Shown here: positions 55,277 to 63,428 of the stretch, one piece after another | Numbering within the stretch: the first letter of the stretch is position 1 | Layout: each line of letters starts with the position of its first letter | From: Paenibacillus sambharensis | GTDB lineage: Bacteria; Bacillota; Bacilli; Paenibacillales; Paenibacillaceae | Direction of reading: 5' to 3' | Length of the DNA: 64,000 nt | Assembly: GCF_003233845.1 (NCBI RefSeq) | Contig: NZ_QKRB01000010.1 | Span: 1-64,000 of the forward strand | The notes under the pieces: model-generated | The model's database searches: none | What the model saw: only the letters and a program-made list of their open reading frames with translations | What the model was told of the DNA's origin: nothing | Made by a program: the position numbers and the translations under genes

Positions 55277-56236
55277 ATGCAGCAGGATAACAAATATAAA
55301 TCACTGGAACTCGAGAAGCCGGGAGTCTATGAGCTGGAAGGTCTTGAGGTTGGAGTGACGTCAAATTGCAATTTCCGGTGCAGCTACTGCTGTGCCTATG
55401 AGCGCAACGACGGGAACAGCATCAGCGCTGGAGAGGTTATCCGGATAATCGATGAGATCCCGACACTTAGGCGGGTGCGTCTATCAGGCGGGGAAGTGAC
55501 GCTGAAATATGAAGATTGTGAAGCGATTATTGCCCACTGTTCGGCTAAGGGAATTGCTACCCAGCTTAACACCAATGCCAGTCTTCTCAGCAGAGAGCGG
55601 ATACACAGCCTCCAAGAGGCTGGTCTTACCAACATTCATATTTCGTTCAACTTCACGGACAGGGACAGGTTTGCTGCTTATTATGGCATTCATCCGCTTG
55701 TCTATGACAAGATTGTGGAGAATATCCGGTTATGTGTAGAGTATAAGCTGGAGACCGTTCTGGAGACGCTGCTGTTCGCCGAAACGCAGCATAACATGAC
55801 AGCCATCAGTGAACGTGTGTATGAGCTCGGCGTGCGGATTCATGAGATACAGAACAGCATTGTGATGGATCACAGAGGCTGGAACGCGATCGCTTCGAGG
55901 GAGGCGCTTGTCCGCTCGGTAGAGGAGTTAATCGCAAATCGCAAGCCGGATACGGAGCTCTATTTTACCTGTATGGACCGGTTTGCTGACAAGCTTGGGT
56001 TCCGGGATCAGCCTGGCGTGTACTTCTCTCACTGCGTGGACGGCAAGAAGCAGCTTCATCTTCATGGCAATGGCGATATCCTGATCTGTGAGCTGTGTCA
56101 CCCGGTGGTTATTGGCAACGTCTATGAAGGAACCAGCCTAAATCGTATCTACCAGAACAGGCCCAAGGCTCTTGAGGCTTTCCTGAAGGAGCTGCCTTGC
56201 CCTGCTTATGAGGCGCTGTTCCCTGCTGGAAGCTAG
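55277..56236 (+). CDS. Radical SAM protein (MoaA/NifB-like fold) with C-terminal cysteines
   Basis: 319 residues. The radical SAM cluster motif CxxxCxxC is C31, C35, C38 (SNCNFRCSYCC), followed by the glycine-rich SAM contact LSGGEVTL and the barrel segments STRN... of the MoaA type (NTNASLLSRERI, NIHISFNFTD). The C-terminal region has further cysteines (FSHCVDGKK; ILICELCHP; ELPCPAY) that may hold an extra cluster or zinc. No substrate peptide gene is obvious nearby. Product unknown. Confidence 0.87.
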   Translation: MQQDNKYKSLELEKPGVYELEGLEVGVTSNCNFRCSYCCAYERNDGNSISAGEVIRIIDEIPTLRRVRLSGGEVTLKYEDCEAIIAHCSAKGIATQLNTNASLLSRERIHSLQEAGLTNIHISFNFTDRDRFAAYYGIHPLVYDKIVENIRLCVEYKLETVLETLLFAETQHNMTAISERVYELGVRIHEIQNSIVMDHRGWNAIASREALVRSVEELIANRKPDTELYFTCMDRFADKLGFRDQPGVYFSHCVDGKKQLHLHGNGDILICELCHPVVIGNVYEGTSLNRIYQNRPKALEAFLKELPCPAYEALFPAGS

Positions 56237-56418
56237 GTTGCAGGCTGCGGCTTCCTGCTGCTGCCTTACCAAAGCAGCCGGCTCTCACCCAGAGAGCCGG
56301 CTTATTGAACGTTCCGCCGCTGATATGAAGCAATTCGACCATTCCGGGGTATATAGATGGATAAGAAAGAAGCAGCTCGGACTTGATGCTGCTCACATCT
56401 ACAGCGGGGGTGTACATG

Positions 56419-57258
56419 ATGAAGTGGCAGGGCAGAAGGGGAAGCGCGAATGTGGAGGACAGGAGAGGCCGGGGCGGCGGAGGCGGAAGGACGCTGATCG
56501 GGGGCGGGGCTGCAGGGACGATTATACTGCTCGTTGTGCTGCTGCTTGGCGGAAATCCGGGGGAGCTGTTAAACTCCTTTACGGCCACGGATACGGGTAC
56601 GACTGCTCCCTATCAAGAGACGCAGGAGGAGAAGCAGCTTGCCCAGTTTGTGTCTGTTGTTCTGGCTGATACTGAGGAAGTATGGACGGAGCTGTTCCGC
56701 GAGCAGGGATTGGAATATAAGGAGCCTGTTCTTGTGCTGTATACGGGCAGTGTTCAATCGGCATGCGGGGCCGCAGGTGCGGCGGTAGGTCCCTTCTACT
56801 GTCCTGGCGACCATAAGCTGTACATCGACTTAAGCTTCTACGAGGATTTGCGGCAGAAGTATGACGCCCCCGGAGATTTTGCGATGGCTTATGTGATCGC
56901 ACACGAGGTGGGCCACCATGTCCAGACGCTGCTCGGCAGCATGGAGAAGGCCAAGAGCAGAAGCGGCAAAATTACGAATGAGAATTCGGTCCGTCTGGAG
57001 CTTCAGGCTGACTATTTAGCTGGCGTGTGGGCACATCATGCGCGCAATATGAACGTGCTGGAGGAAGGTGACCTGGACGAGGCGCTTAATGCGGCAAGCG
57101 CAGTAGGGGATGACACCCTGCAGAAGAAGTACCAGGGTGAGGTTATGCCTGAGACCTTCACGCACGGCACCTCCGAACAGCGCAAGCGCTGGTTTTACAA
57201 GGGGTACGAGTCAGGCACAATCGAAGGCGGCGATACGTTCCAGACAGACAGGCTTTAA
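56419..57258 (+). CDS. Neutral zinc metallopeptidase (KPN_02809/YpfJ family)
   Basis: About 279 residues. MKWQGRRGSANVEDRRG... is the family N-terminus, then a glycine-rich stretch and one TM helix (about 28-45), and a peptidase domain outside with SACGAAGAAVGPFYCPGD and zinc motif HEVGHHVQTLLG; a later Glu-rich VRLELQADYLAGVW is the third ligand region. GGGGGTG lies before ATG 56419. The family is widespread and its substrates are unknown. Confidence 0.9.
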   Translation: MKWQGRRGSANVEDRRGRGGGGGRTLIGGGAAGTIILLVVLLLGGNPGELLNSFTATDTGTTAPYQETQEEKQLAQFVSVVLADTEEVWTELFREQGLEYKEPVLVLYTGSVQSACGAAGAAVGPFYCPGDHKLYIDLSFYEDLRQKYDAPGDFAMAYVIAHEVGHHVQTLLGSMEKAKSRSGKITNENSVRLELQADYLAGVWAHHARNMNVLEEGDLDEALNAASAVGDDTLQKKYQGEVMPETFTHGTSEQRKRWFYKGYESGTIEGGDTFQTDRL

Positions 57259-57353
57259 AACTGGCAGCCCGGATAGATAGCGCTAAATATTGGGAGGATT
57301 AATGCCGATATATTCCATTAGTTAGGCAGTAATTGTTAATGGAGGAGATAGGT

Positions 57354-58100
57354 ATGAATCCGATATCTAGCCGGGGGCCGGCGCCCAGTCCTTCCGTAAG
57401 GGCAGCGAATCCTTATGATTCGCAGATCCGGGAGCTTACCCAGCAGGTGACGCGCCTGCAGGAACAGGTTCAGAAGCTTGATCTGGATAAGGAAATGGAC
57501 GCCAAGGTGCGCAGGGAACGAGTGGCTGCGCTCAGGGAGCAAATGCAGTCACTAGAAGCGCAGGTTAACCAGTTAAAGATTGAGAAGATGAAGGACAAGG
57601 TAGACGCCAAACGGGAAGGAACTGCGCAGACTGGCCAGACCGAGATGTATGAGCGTTCGCCTGAAGCCGAGCAGGCTGAAACTCTCATGAAGACCACGGG
57701 TCTCTACGAGACAATTAAGACACTGCACAGCACGAAAGGCCAGATGGAACGGGAAGTTCGTAATCTGAACAACGAGGTCAGGCTGGGGCGTCTGCAGCTT
57801 GAAGTCGGTTCTGGCGATGAGGAGAGCAAGGCCGTGCTTCGGGAAAATGCTGAACGGACTGTGTTCAAGCGGAAGCTCTCCGAGAGCAGTGAAATTAAGG
57901 CGCGGATAGCCAAGCTGGATGAACGGACAAGCGAGGAATATGCGAAGCTGCATAATCAGTCTAATCAGCCGGCTGATGCTGTAATTAGAAAGGAAGACTC
58001 GGCTGACGAGGAGAAGCAGACACAGGGGGCGGATAATTCTATTCAGCCAGTGCCGGCGGAACAAGCCGGAACAGCTGTGAAGCTGGATATCCGGGTATAG
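57354..58100 (+). CDS. Coiled-coil protein of unknown function
   Basis: About 248 residues, hydrophilic and mostly helical. Coiled coil at about 14-70 (QIRELTQQVTRLQEQVQKLD), a second helical segment at about 95-190, then an acidic/low-complexity tail ending VKLDIRV. GGAGGAG lies six bases before ATG 57354; the frame begins earlier. No signal peptide or TM helix. Unit is monocistronic between two hairpins. Confidence 0.75.
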   Translation: MNPISSRGPAPSPSVRAANPYDSQIRELTQQVTRLQEQVQKLDLDKEMDAKVRRERVAALREQMQSLEAQVNQLKIEKMKDKVDAKREGTAQTGQTEMYERSPEAEQAETLMKTTGLYETIKTLHSTKGQMEREVRNLNNEVRLGRLQLEVGSGDEESKAVLRENAERTVFKRKLSESSEIKARIAKLDERTSEEYAKLHNQSNQPADAVIRKEDSADEEKQTQGADNSIQPVPAEQAGTAVKLDIRV

Positions 58101-58115
58101 GAGAAATTCGGGCAA

Positions 58116-58156
58116 AATAGAAAACGGCCTGCGGGTATCCGCAGGCCAATTCTATG
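58116..58156. terminator. Bidirectional terminator between coiled-coil and VTT genes
   Basis: Stem GGCCTGCGG / CCGCAGGCC (loop of four) flanked by ATAGAA / TTCTAT, lying between converging genes. Confidence 0.8.
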
Positions 58157-58789
58157 TTACAGGCCGCCTTCAGCTGCTGGAGGGCTATCCTGTTTGGCTG
58201 TATCTTCCTGACTGAATACAACCGGCTTCTTCCGGCTGCGGAGCTTGCGGATGAGAAGCCAGATGCCGAAGATTACTGCTCCGACAATCAGCAGTGTAAT
58301 GCCGAGAACCTTGTCTATCATATGCTCGGCGGCACGGCCGTACATATAGAACAGAATACCGACGATATAGAATTTGACGGCGCGGCCGATGGCGGCATAG
58401 CCGAACAGCTTCCAGAACGGGTAGTTCATAACGCCGGACATAATGGTGAACAGCTTGAAGGGAATAGGTGTGAACGAACCAATCAGAATGGCAGATTCTC
58501 CATGCTTCCGGAACATCTCAGAGGCGGAGTCCAGCCATTTCTTCTTCATCATTTTGCTGAGAATCAGGTTGCCCGAGGTTCGGCCCAGGGCATAGCCGAT
58601 AGGCGTTCCGGCCAGGCAGCCGAGATACCCGAATGTAGCCAGCCATATTGCATTCTCAGGGTTAATCGCGCTGAGTGACACTTGAAGGAAGAAGGCTGGG
58701 ACGGGGAAAATGATCGCGTCAATCATGGCATGTATAAATAGCCCCATTGACCCGAAGCTGCGCAGAAATTCCATTACTGCATCAATCAA
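58157..58789 (-). CDS. VTT/DedA-family membrane protein
   Basis: 210 residues, TTG start after AGGAGG at nine bases. Five or six hydrophobic segments and the VTT/SNARE-associated signatures FGYLGCLAGTPIGYALGR and GSFTPIPFKLFTIMSGVM. Such proteins are proposed phospholipid/undecaprenyl-phosphate transporters or scramblases. A basic tail with RSRKK and an acidic end. Overlaps the upstream amidase gene by four bases, so they are co-translated. Confidence 0.88.
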   Translation of the reverse strand: MIDAVMEFLRSFGSMGLFIHAMIDAIIFPVPAFFLQVSLSAINPENAIWLATFGYLGCLAGTPIGYALGRTSGNLILSKMMKKKWLDSASEMFRKHGESAILIGSFTPIPFKLFTIMSGVMNYPFWKLFGYAAIGRAVKFYIVGILFYMYGRAAEHMIDKVLGITLLIVGAVIFGIWLLIRKLRSRKKPVVFSQEDTAKQDSPPAAEGGL

Positions 58790-59424
58790 ACCACTTTGCC
58801 TCCTAATTGAAAAGAAGTATTGGTGACAGTTCTACTACGCTCGAACACCAGTCTGGTTCCGTCAAGCAGCGGATAATCGTAGAGAAATCCCTCATATACC
58901 AGCTCGAAGGCAGTATGACAGTAGAAATCATCGGGGGTAACAAGCGTTGAGGGCTGTTCCCATAAGGAAATTCCGCTGCTTCGCAGAGTTTCCGATACAA
59001 ACTGTGAACAGAAATAAGCATTCTTCGGCTCAATTCCCCGTTTCATCACCACGCCGAGCAGTCCGATGAGATTATAGCGGTACATCTGCTTCTCTCGTTG
59101 AAACGAGCGGATGATCCGAATAGTTTGCGCCCGCTGCTCCTCCGTCACATTCAAACGAAGAAGAGCACAACGGGTACCGGGAAAATAGCTGTAAGTGCCC
59201 TCATAAATATCCTCTTCAACAAATCCCCCCGACCATGGCTTCGCAGCATGCTTGCGGCCAAAGCTGTATAGACCATTGAGCTCGGCATCGAGTGAAAGCG
59301 AAGCATGATTATAAGGCGCGGAGGTAAACCGCTTAATCAGCCTGGTAAACATGGTACCAGTATCCGTTAACAGGACATATATACTGTACCGGGGGCCTTC
59401 ATTACCTTCTGGAGCTTCGATCAA
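58786..59424 (-). CDS. Permuted papain-like (YiiX/YebB-type) hydrolase
   Basis: About 212 residues. The pattern YNHASLSL (His) early and NAYFCSQFVSE (nucleophile Cys) later is the circularly permuted papain/NlpC fold, with GLLGVVMKRGIE between. No signal peptide. TTG 59424 (LIEAPEGNEGPRYSIY) follows AGGGGA by six bases; GTG 59439 is also in frame. Coupled to a VTT membrane protein gene, an unusual pairing that hints at an amidase acting on lipid-linked or envelope material (inference). Confidence 0.8.
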   Translation of the reverse strand: MIEAPEGNEGPRYSIYVLLTDTGTMFTRLIKRFTSAPYNHASLSLDAELNGLYSFGRKHAAKPWSGGFVEEDIYEGTYSYFPGTRCALLRLNVTEEQRAQTIRIIRSFQREKQMYRYNLIGLLGVVMKRGIEPKNAYFCSQFVSETLRSSGISLWEQPSTLVTPDDFYCHTAFELVYEGFLYDYPLLDGTRLVFERSRTVTNTSFQLGGKVV

Positions 59425-59633
59425 TGGTGTTCCCCTCACTATAACAAATTTTATGTATACAAAGGCAAGTTTTTTACCAGCTTAACAAAAATATAACGAT
59501 GCAGTAACCGACCAGAGGACGGTTGCGGCCTCGACTAAGGTCTTGGCACTAAGCTGTAAGAAATACAGTAAGCTGTATAGATGTCCAGATTCAGGGAACG
59601 ATACGCTGTAAACGATACAGGAGGGGGATCCTC

Positions 59634-59903
59634 ATGCCTACGCGCGCTCAAATGCTCGCTGCCCATGAATCAGTTGACCTGCATGAAATGCTGAATATGA
59701 AAACACTGGGGCTTGCTAAATCAAAGCTGCTGCAAGGCCTTGTATTTGATGTGGAGCTGAAGTCGCTGCTGAAGAAGGATGCCGAGCAGTCTGCCCAAGC
59801 AATTGAGAATCTGCAGCGCTTGTATGCCAGAGCTCCATTCCAGGCGCCAGTGCCTCCTAACCGGCCGACTCCAACACTTGATGGGGGCGGGGAGGATGAA
59901 TAA
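59634..59903 (+). CDS. yraG: Small spore coat protein, YraG-like
   Basis: 89 residues, helical ([20 protein letters not shown] ... [11 protein letters not shown]) with a proline-rich tail. Starts the five-gene coat operon in the order of B. subtilis yraG-yraF-adhB-yraE-yraD. AGGAGGGGGA precedes the ATG. In B. subtilis these are sporulation-controlled coat genes; the same role is inferred here. No clear sigma-K box was found upstream. Confidence 0.7.
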   Translation: MPTRAQMLAAHESVDLHEMLNMKTLGLAKSKLLQGLVFDVELKSLLKKDAEQSAQAIENLQRLYARAPFQAPVPPNRPTPTLDGGGEDE

Positions 59904-60282
59904 CGATTACCTGGACCCGATTAACTCGCTGCATATGCCGGAGCTGGCAGACACCACATTGGCGATGGATCTGCTGATTAGGGCTAAGGAGGCTGTCCGC
60001 AATACGGCTGTAGCACTGACAGAAGCTGCCACACCGGAGCTTCGTCTTGCACTGCGGAACCAGCTGCGCCAGGAGCTTGCAATGCATAAGGAGGTCACAG
60101 AGCTTATGGTCCGCAAGAGATGGTTCCACCCTTATGAGCTTAGCGAACAGTACAAGCTGGACATGCTGGCAGCGAATAATACGGTGAAGATCAGCGGTCT
60201 GAACCTGTTCCGTGAAGACAGCTCACGGAAGGGTATGTTCTATGACACGCCAGATCAGCATATCGGAGGAGATCAGGCATGA
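59896..60282 (+). CDS. yraF: Spore coat protein, CotF family (YraF-like)
   Basis: 128 residues, all-helical CotF-type ([25 protein letters not shown] ... [26 protein letters not shown]). Overlaps the previous gene by eight bases and the next by four, so tightly coupled. Ribosome site GGAGG is inside the preceding coding end. Assembled into the spore coat by family inference. Confidence 0.82.
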   Translation: MNNDYLDPINSLHMPELADTTLAMDLLIRAKEAVRNTAVALTEAATPELRLALRNQLRQELAMHKEVTELMVRKRWFHPYELSEQYKLDMLAANNTVKISGLNLFREDSSRKGMFYDTPDQHIGGDQA

Positions 60283-61415
60283 AGGCGGTTACGTTTCAGG
60301 GCATCAAGAATGTAGCGGTTAAAGAAGTGCCGGATGCGCGCATTCAGAAGCCAGATGACATGATCGTCAGAATTACGGCTACAGCAATTTGTGGTTCGGA
60401 TCTGCATCTGCTGCACGGAATGATTCCGAACATGCAGGAGGACTATGTCATCGGCCATGAGCCAATGGGGATTGTGGAGGAAGTGGGCCCGGAGGTTACC
60501 AAGCTCAAGAAGGGCGACCGGGTGGTGCTCCCCTTCAATGTCGCCTGCGGCGAATGCATCTACTGCCGCAGTCAGCTCGAGAGCCAGTGCGACAACTCCA
60601 ATGAGAATGGTGACATGGGCGGATTCTTCGGCTACAGCGGAACTACCGGGGGCTATGCTGGCGGGCAGGCGGAATACCTCCGGGTGCCGTTCGCGAATTT
60701 TACGCATTTTCGCATTCCTGACAGCTGTGAAGTGCCCGATGAGAAGCTCATTATGATGGCGGATGTGATGTCGACGGCCTTCTGGAGTGTAGACAATGCG
60801 GGTGTGAAGGATGGCGACACCGTCGTCGTGCTTGGCTGCGGCCCGGTCGGTCTGCTTATCCAGAAGTTCTGCTGGCTTAAGGGCGCGAAGCGCGTTATCG
60901 CAGCCGATTATGTGGACTACCGCCTGCAGCACGCTAAGCGTACCAATCGAGTGGAAATCGTGAACATCGAGCAGGAACAGGACATCGGTAACTACCTGAA
61001 GGAGATGACAGGCGGAGGAGCGGATGTTGTTATCGATGCGGTCGGCATGAGCGGTAAGATGAACGACCTGGAGTTTCTCGCTACCGGAATGAAGCTTCAA
61101 GGCGGCACACTGAGCGCCATCATTATAGCCTCTCAGGCTGTTCGCAAGGGCGGAACCATTCAGGTGACGGGTGTATACGGCGGCCGTTATAATGGTTTCC
61201 CGCTTGGGGACATTATGCAGCGCAATGTCAATATCCGCTCCGGCCAAGCGCCAGTTATTCACTACATGCCGCATATGTATGAGCTGATCACGTCAGGAAA
61301 AGTAGATCCTTCCGATATTGTTACGCATGTGCTGCCGCTCTCGGAAGCCAAGCACGGGTACCAAATCTTCGATACGAAGATGGATAACTGCATCAAGGTA
61401 GTTCTGAAGCCATAG
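60279..61415 (+). CDS. adhB: Zinc-dependent alcohol dehydrogenase (AdhB-like)
   Basis: Medium-chain dehydrogenase, 378 residues, NAD(P)- and Zn-dependent. Catalytic zinc residues in [10 protein letters not shown] and [12 protein letters not shown]; structural zinc loop [20 protein letters not shown] motif [12 protein letters not shown]; substrate-pocket extension NSNENGD... as in glutathione-independent formaldehyde dehydrogenase relatives. Embedded in the coat operon like B. subtilis adhB. Aldehyde or alcohol substrate unknown. Confidence 0.92.
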   Translation: MKAVTFQGIKNVAVKEVPDARIQKPDDMIVRITATAICGSDLHLLHGMIPNMQEDYVIGHEPMGIVEEVGPEVTKLKKGDRVVLPFNVACGECIYCRSQLESQCDNSNENGDMGGFFGYSGTTGGYAGGQAEYLRVPFANFTHFRIPDSCEVPDEKLIMMADVMSTAFWSVDNAGVKDGDTVVVLGCGPVGLLIQKFCWLKGAKRVIAADYVDYRLQHAKRTNRVEIVNIEQEQDIGNYLKEMTGGGADVVIDAVGMSGKMNDLEFLATGMKLQGGTLSAIIIASQAVRKGGTIQVTGVYGGRYNGFPLGDIMQRNVNIRSGQAPVIHYMPHMYELITSGKVDPSDIVTHVLPLSEAKHGYQIFDTKMDNCIKVVLKP

Positions 61416-61448
61416 CAGCGGGAGAATGAAGACAAGGTGGTGATATTG

Positions 61449-61643
61449 GTGAACTATGCCCTGCACGAATCACTTGAAGTGCATGAGATGGCTGTATTTA
61501 AGGCGGTGTGCCTGACCAATTCGAAGACGATGTCCGCTTTGGTGTCGGACGAGGAGCTGAAACGGCTGATGCTGGAGGATGTCCAGCTTTCAACCCGGCA
61601 GCTGCAGGAGCTTGACGCTATTTTGGCCAAGATAAACCAGTAA
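61449..61643 (+). CDS. yraE: Small coat-associated protein, YraE-like
   Basis: 64 residues, helical (NYALHESLEVHEMAVFKAV ... ELKRLMLEDVQLSTRQLQELD). AAGGTGGTGAT, a near-perfect anti-SD match, precedes the GTG start 61449 by about eight bases; earlier in-frame starts overlap it. Position in the operon matches yraE. Confidence 0.72.
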   Translation: MNYALHESLEVHEMAVFKAVCLTNSKTMSALVSDEELKRLMLEDVQLSTRQLQELDAILAKINQ

Positions 61644-61656
61644 AGGCAGGTGCCGC

Positions 61657-61956
61657 ATGAACACGTTGATTGAGCGTCTAGCGGGCATGGCAGATTTGAA
61701 GGACGACGTGATTGCAATGGAGATGCTTACCGCCGTCAAGAGCGGTGTCCGCAATTATGCCATGGCCGTCACCGAGACGATTACCCCCGAAATTAGGGAT
61801 ACGCTGACAGAACATCTGGAAGAGCTGATCACCATGCATGAGCGGGTTACCACCTATATGATAAACAAGGGCCTGTATCATCCTTGGAATGTGCAGGAAC
61901 AGATTCAGGTGGACCGCAAGCACATAGCGGCAGCACTCAAGCTGGCCAAGATCTAA
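61657..61956 (+). CDS. yraD: Spore coat protein, CotF family (YraD-like)
   Basis: 99 residues, CotF-type: DDVIAMEMLTAVKSGVRNYA and EHLEELITMHERVTTYMINK. It resembles the yraF product of the same operon at the positions MEML..VKSGVRN, so the two probably arose by duplication. Last gene of the coat operon, followed by a hairpin. Confidence 0.82.
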   Translation: MNTLIERLAGMADLKDDVIAMEMLTAVKSGVRNYAMAVTETITPEIRDTLTEHLEELITMHERVTTYMINKGLYHPWNVQEQIQVDRKHIAAALKLAKI

Positions 61957-61980
61957 GGTCTATGGGCAGGCCTGGGGCGA

Positions 61981-62016
61981 GAAGAAGCACCCTTCGCTCT
62001 GGAGGGTGCTTCTTCT
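61981..62016. terminator. Bidirectional terminator of the coat operon and the GGDEF gene
   Basis: Stem GAAGAAGCACCCT / AGGGTGCTTCTTC, nine-base loop, between converging genes. Confidence 0.85.
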
Positions 62017-63274
62017 ATTGTATAGGCTGCTCAATGAGCTCTTCTGGTGAATCGTCCTTGACGAGCACCCGGTTCCGGCCGAGATGCTTGGCCCGCAGGA
62101 GCAGCTGATCCGCCTGGATATAGCCTTTCTCCATAGAAGCCTGTGAGCCAATCTCGAAGTAACAGAGGCCGAAGGAAGCGGTATAGGAAAGCTGAATGGC
62201 CTGATCACCGTATTCTGTGTGAACGGTGCTATCCTGTATGCCCCGGCGCATCTCCTCGAGCAGTAAGCAGCAGGCTGAGTAATCCTTATTCCGAAGGAAA
62301 ATGGTGAATTCCTCGCCGCCGCTCCGGAACAGAATATCGTTCTCGGCAAGATAGGATTGAAGGGTGCTGGCGAAATGCCTGATAACCTGATCGCCGACGG
62401 CATGGTTATAGCTGTCATTCACCCTCTTGAAATTATCGATATCGGTCACGACGATGCCAATCGACTCTCCGGGCTGATTAAGCTCAGCCATCTGCTTATC
62501 CATATAAGCACGGTTAAACATCCCCGTCAGGAAATCCTTATACGCCATCTGTTCAAACTTATCACGTTCATATTTGTTTTGAATGCTCTGAGATTTGGAG
62601 TGGAAGGAGAGGCTGACGACATAATTAAGCAGAAACAAGCTGACAATGATATCCCAGCGCTGCTCCTGCAGGAAGAGCAGCAGCAGACCGTTCGTCAGCG
62701 CGATTTTCCCCAAATCCAGGAAGCTTCGGCTCGTAACCGAATAGTCATACGCCTCCCGCAGTGACCGCAGCTCTCCCATTATGAAGAGGACGACAACCAG
62801 GAACAGCGTGGTAAGCGACGAGATGACGATAATCAGCAGCAGCATCAGCAGCCAGAAGCCGTAAGGAATGGACGCAAAGACTGGTGACAGCCAGTAGTAC
62901 AAATAGTAGCCAATCGAGTTGGCCAGCACGAAGGAGCCGATATTGAAGAAGGTGTCCAGAAACTCGCCAGGATCAGCTGTCTTGGACCACTTCTTATGGA
63001 AGTAGACCGTGAACCGGAATATCGTTTCGAATATTAGTACGCCAATCGGCCCAGCGAATAGTGTAAGAGAAGACGTATAGCTGATTCCATAGTCAACGCT
63101 GGTGCTCCCGCTTTTGTTAATGACACGGAGGTTGTAATATAGGCAGGAGAACAGCCAGTAGATAACCAGAGCCTTCAAGTAGGCGGATTGGTCTGACAAG
63201 AGGTGTCCTGAACTTAAAGCAACAAGCACAGAAGTCGTAAATAGCGATAAGTCATAGATTCGGGCTTTAGTCAT
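62015..63274 (-). CDS. Membrane diguanylate cyclase with N-terminal six-helix domain
   Basis: 419 residues: about six TM helices (1-210, e.g. YWLFSCLYYNLRVI; TFFNIGSFVLANSIGYYLYYW; ISSLTTLFLVVVLFIMG), then GGDEF at about 235-405 with RSGGEEF intact and the DNFKRVNDSYNH signature. AEND precedes the motif at the I-site position, lacking the Arg. Diverges from the MerR gene. Stimulus unknown. Confidence 0.88.
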   Translation of the reverse strand: MTKARIYDLSLFTTSVLVALSSGHLLSDQSAYLKALVIYWLFSCLYYNLRVINKSGSTSVDYGISYTSSLTLFAGPIGVLIFETIFRFTVYFHKKWSKTADPGEFLDTFFNIGSFVLANSIGYYLYYWLSPVFASIPYGFWLLMLLLIIVISSLTTLFLVVVLFIMGELRSLREAYDYSVTSRSFLDLGKIALTNGLLLLFLQEQRWDIIVSLFLLNYVVSLSFHSKSQSIQNKYERDKFEQMAYKDFLTGMFNRAYMDKQMAELNQPGESIGIVVTDIDNFKRVNDSYNHAVGDQVIRHFASTLQSYLAENDILFRSGGEEFTIFLRNKDYSACCLLLEEMRRGIQDSTVHTEYGDQAIQLSYTASFGLCYFEIGSQASMEKGYIQADQLLLRAKHLGRNRVLVKDDSPEELIEQPIQ

Positions 63275-63428
63275 GCTTTCTATGGTCTCCTTGTTGTTCA
63301 GAACTACAGTTAGCTATATCCATTATATATAAAATAGAATGAAAAGTGAGTTTCAATTTTCCCTTTTGATAGAATATTTAGAAATCCTCATTCCGCTATG
63401 ATTAGAATCATAAGGGGGTATCGCACAG

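Noticed and set aside
59440-59633. Sigma-K or sigma-E promoter of the coat operon
   Set aside because: No CATANNNTA or CATACANT with correctly spaced upstream box could be found.
60273-61274. Minus-strand open frame of 333 codons opposite adhB
   Set aside because: Antisense shadow of a well-supported dehydrogenase gene.
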